Positions 49,015 through 53,418 of a DNA stretch of 53,418 nt are shown piece by piece. Source of the DNA: Caldifarciminota bacterium. GTDB lineage: Bacteria > Hydrothermota > Tepidihabitantia > B3-TA06. The translations under genes and the position numbers were made by a program. Under the pieces are notes generated by a model. That model was not told the origin of the DNA. It did no database searches and saw only the letters and a list, made by a program, of their open reading frames with translations. Each line of letters opens with the position of its first letter. Within the stretch, counting starts at the first letter, position 1. The stretch is taken from assembly GCA_016934635.1 (NCBI GenBank), contig JAFGSK010000031.1, positions 1 through 53,418 on the forward strand, written 5' to 3'.

Positions 49015-50062
49015 AAACGTAATTCCGTAACTTATGCGAGACTTCGACGGTTGAGTCTTTTAACTGTGCCAGGTTTGTGCCAACTTTATTCACGGCATCC
49101 AGTAGGTGTTCCTTCGAAAGGTGTGAATAACGCATAGTCATCTTGATGTCTTTGTGGCCCATGAGTTCTTGTACCGTTCTGATTTTAACATCAGACACTA
49201 CCAGGTAAGAAGCGAACGTGTGCCGTAAATCGTGGAACCTGAAATCTTCAATCCCTGCACGCTTGCATGCGTTGTCGAATGCTTTACGCCAACTTCCGTA
49301 AGGTTCTCCGCCAGGTTTCGTAAAGACATACTCACTTCTGCGTTCGATGTAGAGCCTTTGAAGAACTGGCAACAGGTTATCGCTAATCGGTATTGTGCGT
49401 GGTTCCTTATTCTTAGTGCGTTCGAGCCAGATCGATCTTCTCTCAAAGTAAACGTTCTTCCAGGTCAGGTTTTCGAGTTCACCTTTTCGCATTCCGGTTT
49501 CTAAAGCAGTGAACACGATTGCATGTAGCATTCCGGAACATTCGTCAAGCAGTCGTTCTCGTTCTTCTAGTTGAAGATATCTGGTTCGTCCAAAAGGTTC
49601 TTCGAGTTTCTTCACCGGCTGAGCAGGATTGATTTTAACGTATCCACGCTCTTGGGCTTTACGGAACATGTGCTTGAGTGCCTGGACTTCTCTGTTAATC
49701 GTAGCATGGCCTACAGTCTCTAACCGTCTTTCCTGATAACGTTCGATGTCCGCAGTTTTGATGTCTGAGAGTTTGCATTCCGCAAACGCTTCCATCAGTC
49801 GTTTGATAGATACCGTATCCCGTTGATAAGAAGAAGGTCTCTTGTGAGTTTTCGAGTATTCAAGATATTCGTTAGCATATTCTGCAAACGAGCGTGGGGC
49901 AGAGGCCGAGGTTCCATCCTGATCTTCTTGCTCAATCCGCTTTCTGATCTCGCCAAGTTTTAAAAGAGCCTCCCGCTTAGTCCGACCTGCGGACCTGCGG
50001 AATCTTTTCCCACGGTATGAGAAGTCGACATACCAGCATTTTCCTCGCTGATATACGTTCAT
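48992..50062 (-). CDS. Tyrosine recombinase/integrase
   Basis: 356 residues: N-terminal Arm-DNA domain (MNVYQRGKCWYVDFSYRG), core-binding SAM-like domain (SFAEYANEYLEYSKTHKR) and catalytic domain with Arg in TALETGMRKGELENL, Lys in LERTKNKEPRT, HDLRHTFAS, GHKDIKMTMRYSHLS with His and the nucleophile Tyr. The RKHRHY set is complete, so it is probably active. The last residues PRSSEG and TAG are encoded by the 5' end of the tRNA-Arg gene (48992-49014), so the element's right end lies in the tRNA. It overlaps the excisionase gene by 4 bp. Confidence 0.94.
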   Translation of the reverse strand: MNVYQRGKCWYVDFSYRGKRFRRSAGRTKREALLKLGEIRKRIEQEDQDGTSASAPRSFAEYANEYLEYSKTHKRPSSYQRDTVSIKRLMEAFAECKLSDIKTADIERYQERRLETVGHATINREVQALKHMFRKAQERGYVKINPAQPVKKLEEPFGRTRYLQLEERERLLDECSGMLHAIVFTALETGMRKGELENLTWKNVYFERRSIWLERTKNKEPRTIPISDNLLPVLQRLYIERRSEYVFTKPGGEPYGSWRKAFDNACKRAGIEDFRFHDLRHTFASYLVVSDVKIRTVQELMGHKDIKMTMRYSHLSKEHLLDAVNKVGTNLAQLKDSTVEVSHKLRNYVCPRSSEG

Positions 50063-50361
50063 ACCTTAGTACCAATTCTAGTTGACATGAGCAACTTGTC
50101 AATATCTACTTCTACTCTTGGTTGATCTGGTTGCTTTTCAGGTTGGAATTTATAAGCTAACCACCTTTCAATCACAGGTTGGGAGAATCGTATTGTTTTG
50201 TCGATTCTGTAATGAGGTATCTTCTGTTCCTTTACCCATTGGTAGATAGTCGACTCCGATACCGAGAGGTATTCCGCCAGGTTTTTAACGGTAATGATTG
50301 GAGCTACATCTTCGAGCGATTCGGTTTTGAGTGGCTGTTCTTGTTCTTTTTTCTGGATCAT
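50059..50361 (-). CDS. Excisionase/MerR-like helix-turn-helix protein
   Basis: 100 residues. TVKNLAEYLSVSESTIYQWVKEQKIPHYRIDKTIRFSQPVIERWL is the excisionase-type winged HTH (HTH_17) with the S-x-x-TIYxWV recognition helix and R-F-S wing. Position directly upstream of and overlapping the integrase supports a directionality or regulatory role. ATG 50361 has AAGGAAGG upstream at about 12 bp. Confidence 0.88.
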   Translation of the reverse strand: MIQKKEQEQPLKTESLEDVAPIITVKNLAEYLSVSESTIYQWVKEQKIPHYRIDKTIRFSQPVIERWLAYKFQPEKQPDQPRVEVDIDKLLMSTRIGTKV

Positions 50362-50457
50362 GTAGTTACCTTCCTAACTGTTGAAAAACGCCTCAGAGAG
50401 AGCGAGAGAGGTCTTAATGGGCATTTTTTTTGTCCTATGTAGAAAAAAGATTCAAAA

Positions 50458-51054
50458 TCAGTTCTGGTGTGTCAGTTCAGGGTAGCCAAAAGCATGAGAT
50501 TTAATCTTAAAGGCTTCGGAGTGGGGGTAGATGTCAGCAGGAAACTCTGGACTCGTGAACTTTAGGGTGTACCGAATAACCGCAGGTGCACCTTTTCTGA
50601 AAGGGGCATGTTGAACGTCTATAGGATTAGGTGGCAACTCTCTTTTTATAACTTTCTGCCAGACATCAGTAACAAGTTCTTGTGTAATAGAGGGGTTTTC
50701 TTCGCAAATATAATGAAGGTGTGGGTTTGCTATTGTACCATCTTCGTTCAGAGACTCAATTGAAAAGACCGAGAATAGAGAGGTATCACGTCTAGCGTAA
50801 TGATTGCCAAAAAGCTCAGTCTTCAGTTTGTGGCTGAAGAGCTTTGCCTTTGGTCTTAACCATTCATCTCCTGCTTGACAATAGTGAATGATTTCAAATA
50901 CGTCTGTTCTAGAGCCTCCGGAAGAAATCGCGGATAATTGAAGATCCTTAATTTCTTCCGGAGGAATACATTTGCAGGTGATGAACGTTTGGATTTTGTC
51001 TTGGTAGTCTTTGGAAAGAATCTTGAAGAAACGGTCTTGGTAGTTATACTCCAT
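50458..51054 (-). CDS. HUH-like replication or relaxase protein of the element
   Basis: 198 residues from ATG 51054 (GGGAGG 8 bp upstream; the longer TTG frame is not needed). NPHLHYICEE is a His-x-His hydrophobic-flanked metal motif like motif II of rolling-circle Rep proteins, and VIRYTLKFTSP has a Tyr-x-x-Lys, like Rep motif III. FHAKL-type flanks (LFSHKLKTELFGNHY) are compatible. So a replication initiator of an integrative plasmid or phage is a reasonable reading. CKCIPPEE has Cys residues of unknown use. Confidence 0.55.
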   Translation of the reverse strand: MEYNYQDRFFKILSKDYQDKIQTFITCKCIPPEEIKDLQLSAISSGGSRTDVFEIIHYCQAGDEWLRPKAKLFSHKLKTELFGNHYARRDTSLFSVFSIESLNEDGTIANPHLHYICEENPSITQELVTDVWQKVIKRELPPNPIDVQHAPFRKGAPAVIRYTLKFTSPEFPADIYPHSEAFKIKSHAFGYPELTHQN

Positions 51055-51169
51055 CCTTACAACCTCCCAATCCCATGTTTCCCCTAAGAATAATACTATT
51101 CCTTTCCTTGCTATATGAAGGAAAAGTTGAAGCACTTGAAGTGGAACCGTAATTACGTTTTAAGGTCAT
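51044..51169 (-). CDS. 41-residue ORF coupled to the Rep-like gene
   Basis: ATG 51169 follows AAAGGAGATAG, a strong ribosome binding site. The product is 41 residues (starts MTLKRNYGSTSSASTF, ends GGCKDGV), serine-rich and unrecognised. It contains the GGGAGG used by the Rep-like gene and overlaps its start by 11 bp, so its translation could control Rep. Too short to judge further. Confidence 0.55.
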   Translation of the reverse strand: MTLKRNYGSTSSASTFPSYSKERNSIILRGNMGLGGCKDGV

Positions 51170-51443
51170 TCTATCTCCTTTAACACTAACCTACCTAATT
51201 GTTGCGCTTAGTAGTAATATTCATACAACTTCAGTAGGTTTTATATTCCATTCCTACCTGAGCGTGTTGTGTAATTTTCAACCCTTGCGAAACTATCCAG
51301 CAGGGTAAAGTTTACACAAACGAAATGCTATTTTGCTCTATCTCAATTGTATATTATCGTATGCCCGGTATCTTTTAGGTCGGGTTTGTTTAATTCCACT
51401 ACCTCTCATACTTGAATTATTAGATCTTTATTAGGCATAATTA

Positions 51444-51472
51444 ATTATAGTAGTAATTCAATTTCGTGTCAA
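51444..51472 (-). promoter_or_regulatory. Consensus promoter of the integrative element operon
   Basis: Minus strand: TTGACA (51467-51472), exactly 17 bp and TATAAT (51444-51449). About 270 nt of AT-rich leader precede the 41-codon ORF; I see no gene in it. Confidence 0.85.
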
Positions 51473-52034
51473 GAGAATTAAATTAATCTCAACTCCTAAA
51501 TATCATTGGACTTAGAATTTGCCTGTGTTTGTACCCAGAACATACTTCCTAAGCGTACAATGAATATGATAGCTGAATTTCAAAAACCTGCTAGAATTTC
51601 TGAGCAGCCCTGGTACTCGATACCCCCCGGTAATTCCCCTAAAAAAGCCCTTGAAACATGGCTGTAAGTGTCTAAATGGAATACTTGACTTTGTCTCTCA
51701 CTAGATGATAGCCATGTTACGGTGCCCCAGATCGCTCGTTTGTCTTCTCACCTGTTCAGTCGTCACCCGCCTGCATTTTACTAACTCTCTTCAGACCGGG
51801 CGTGGTTGCTGGGGTATTATTGAGGAATTAACCTGGAAAAGGAAAGAATTCGTTAAAAAACTCAAGAGGCATAATCGTATAATCTACTATTTATCTGAGG
51901 TATACACGAATAGTCCCTTTCAAAAGAGGTTTATAGAATTACATAGGAATTATTGAAGCTCCATTGAAAAATTCCACTTATTTGCACCAAAACATGGCAG
52001 AATCTGCACGTTCCTGGTCAGTTCTTGAGTCTTC
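51473..52034. other. Element region without a supported gene
   Basis: AT-rich, with one 83-codon plus-strand frame (51705-51956) that lacks a ribosome binding site and family features. A C-rich stretch at about 51620-51645 (ccccccgg followed by ttcccct) could be part of a replication origin, but nothing proves it. Confidence 0.35.
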
Positions 52035-52379
52035 CTAGCGAACGTGAGTTATAATTCGTTCTATTGCCTTTGTAAGCTTGGGTTCTAAAAAAGCCTTCGG
52101 TTTCTTCTTGACCGGATTATCGAGCTTGATCTGTTTAACAGGTTCTGTATTAACTACTAATGAATCTTCAGGGCTCATATTGACTTGACTAGAAATGTTA
52201 GGAGATGCGATTACAGGGCTTCTGAAACGGGTAGCAGTTTTCACTGTACGACTTCTCCGCCGTAGACGACTTACTAACTCCTGTACCTTGAAGAAAACAC
52301 TGGAACCTATCCAGACAAGAATCCAGACTATAAAAATGATCGATAATATTAAATCCCATTTTATCGAAGACAAATCCAT
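52035..52379 (-). CDS. Hypothetical single-pass membrane protein
   Basis: 114 residues from ATG 52379 (AAAGGAGG 5 bp upstream). An N-terminal transmembrane segment (WDLILSIIFIVWILVWIGSS) is followed by a basic, low-complexity cytoplasmic tail with RRRSRTVKTATRFR and PVKKKPKAFLEPKL. No domain is recognised. It reads in the same direction as the integrative element and may belong to it. No homologous neighbour helps. Confidence 0.6.
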   Translation of the reverse strand: MDLSSIKWDLILSIIFIVWILVWIGSSVFFKVQELVSRLRRRSRTVKTATRFRSPVIASPNISSQVNMSPEDSLVVNTEPVKQIKLDNPVKKKPKAFLEPKLTKAIERIITHVR

Positions 52380-52582
52380 GAAGCCTCCTTTCATTTGTTT
52401 ACATATTGATTATAGGATAGGAGAATGCCCTGTCAAGCTGGATTAATTGAAAACATGGCGAATTCACGGTTGCCAACTACCTGCGGTGTACTTGACTGAC
52501 GTACTCCTCGACGTTGCCTCATATTTGATTTTACTTCCACCCGCTGAGCCGATCCGGAACGCGAACCGACCTTGTTAAGTCC

Positions 52583-52608
52583 AGCCTGGCCGCTCCAGCC
52601 AGGCTTTT
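52583..52608 (+). terminator. Possible terminator before the CRISPR array
   Basis: Perfect 8-bp stem AGCCTGGC/GCCAGGCT (52583-52590 with 52598-52605), 7-nt loop and a short TTTT. A second inverted repeat TAGTTGCGT/ACGCAACTA (52638-52646 with 52664-52672) follows. The region 52395-52737 has no gene. Confidence 0.5.
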
Positions 52609-52737
52609 ACATAATTGCCGTTATCCTCAACCGTCATTAGTTGCGTGTTGTATGTTGCCGATAACGCAACTATGTAAACTTACAAGTCAGCCGCTTCCAG
52701 TCTCGGCTGAACCCCCACCCGACCACCCTTGATAGAA

Positions 52738-53418
52738 TCGAGCAACGCCTTACGGCATCAGAGGGATGAGCACAGGCTCAGGCAGATTGATTACTTCAAT
52801 TTCATCCAGGTGCTCAACGCCTTACGGCATCAGAGGGATGAGCACTGACTAAGACTGCCTGAATCTTCGACTCTTCTTGGTGCTCAACGCCTTACGGCAT
52901 CAGAGGGATGAGCACGCTCGTTCGGCTCCTGGGGATTGCGACTCAAATCCAGTGCTCAACGCCTTACGGCATCAGAGGGATGAGCACTCTCCCATGCCGC
53001 CTGAAGGTTTACTTTTTCATTGTGCTCAACGCCTTACGGCATCAGAGGGATGAGCACCAGCCGCGTAACGCTCTTTATAGCTTGCGCCTAATCGTGCTCA
53101 ACGCCTTACGGCATCAGAGGGATGAGCACGTCCCGCCATAGACTGTTATTTCTTCATCGTACCAAGTGCTCAACGCCTTACGGCATCAGAGGGATGAGCA
53201 CTCTCTAAGGCTAACCCAACGATTCTATTCCTACTGTGCTCAACGCCTTACGGCATCAGAGGGATGAGCACCCGGTATCCAAATCTCAGGTTTATACACG
53301 TAACCTCCTGTGCTCAACGCCTTACGGCATCAGAGGGATGAGCACGAAATTAGCGGATAATAGAACTATAGGAGCAAGCCGAGTGCTCAACGCCTTACGG
53401 CATCAGAGGGATGAGCAC
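52738..53418. CRISPR. CRISPR array, ten 36-bp repeats, continuing past the window
   Basis: Repeats GTGCTCAACGCC-to-TGAGCAC of 36 bp at 52738 (degenerate), 52810, 52880, 52952, 53022, 53094, 53166, 53236, 53310 and 53383; nine spacers of 34-38 bp. The repeat ends are complementary (GTGCTCA/TGAGCAC). All copies are identical except the first, whose first five to six bases are changed, so the left end is probably the trailer and the leader lies right of the window. No cas genes are visible, so the type cannot be assigned. Confidence 0.98.

Noticed and set aside
51705..51956. 83-codon plus-strand ORF in the integrative element region
   Set aside because: No ribosome binding site, no family features, low-complexity AT-rich DNA.
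48941..52737. Second copy of the tRNA-Arg segment marking the far end of the element
   Set aside because: I looked for the tgagctacgg core right of the integrase and saw none, so the outer boundary is not called.
52908..53141. 77-codon ORF
   Set aside because: It is built from CRISPR repeats and spacers; the repeated residues come from the repeat unit.

Overview
This is bacterial DNA of moderate GC, densely packed, with TTGACA/TATAAT-type promoters and GGAGG ribosome binding sites. Lipoproteins with Cys lipoboxes, PEGA/PQQ-propeller and TPR proteins, a secreted CHAT protease-like protein, a split MetE-fold methionine synthase and a GX-transporter/NusG-II/ApbE operon suggest a Gram-negative-type bacterium from a poorly cultured lineage. 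Something like WOR-3/Stahlbacteria or another candidate phylum is possible, but that is a guess and the sequence does not prove it.

Layout. 1-1875: two MetE-fold genes, the first cut by the window edge. 2173-4539: RNA 2',3'-cyclic phosphodiesterase, Na/phosphate cotransporter and PhoU-like protein. 4843-8775: a 1310-residue protein with two class III cyclase domains, an AAA-type ATPase and TPRs, the same domain order as mammalian soluble adenylyl cyclase. 9204-11591: exported TPR-CHAT protein. 11894-15638: ribosomal protein L28, MBL-fold hydrolase, glycosyltransferase and flippase-like membrane protein.

15951-34805 is the remarkable part. At least 31 consecutive same-strand genes of about 120-134 codons (16675-28321) encode divergent paralogues of one small alpha/beta protein, which I read as SpoIIAA-like (STAS/SEC14-type). 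Most overlap by ATGA-type junctions, and the codons for the C-terminal WLKGD/E motif usually supply the Shine-Dalgarno sequence of the next gene. The array runs into a stressosome-like partner-switching module: two RsbR-like STAS proteins, two RsbS/RsbT pairs, a fused HATPase-SpoIIE phosphatase and a final array-family outlier. Two more intact copies and several decayed ones (half genes, a 12-codon bridge, a frameshifted copy, an RsbR N-terminus without STAS) lie between the RsbR genes, so the locus has expanded and decayed by duplication and recombination. A sigma-54-type promoter, a terminator-like hairpin and a 24-codon leader ORF precede the first copy. My hypothesis is that the array is a large repertoire of alternative partners or antagonists feeding one RsbT/phosphatase output; this combination is not one I know to be described.

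34956-47793: lipoate-ligase family protein, PEGA/PQQ lipoprotein, small exported proteins, zinc phospholipase C-like protein, class III aminotransferase beside two paralogous TetR regulators, and a tightly overlapping operon (ApbE, radical SAM AmrS, NusG-II protein, Gx transporter, small membrane protein) that points to flavin-based extracytoplasmic electron transfer. 48057-52379: TPR membrane protein, tRNA-Arg(CCU), and an integrative element (tyrosine integrase whose last codons and stop lie in the tRNA gene, excisionase-type HTH, HUH-like replication protein, 41-codon coupled ORF). 52738-53418: a CRISPR array of ten 36-bp repeats running off the window, with no cas genes in view.
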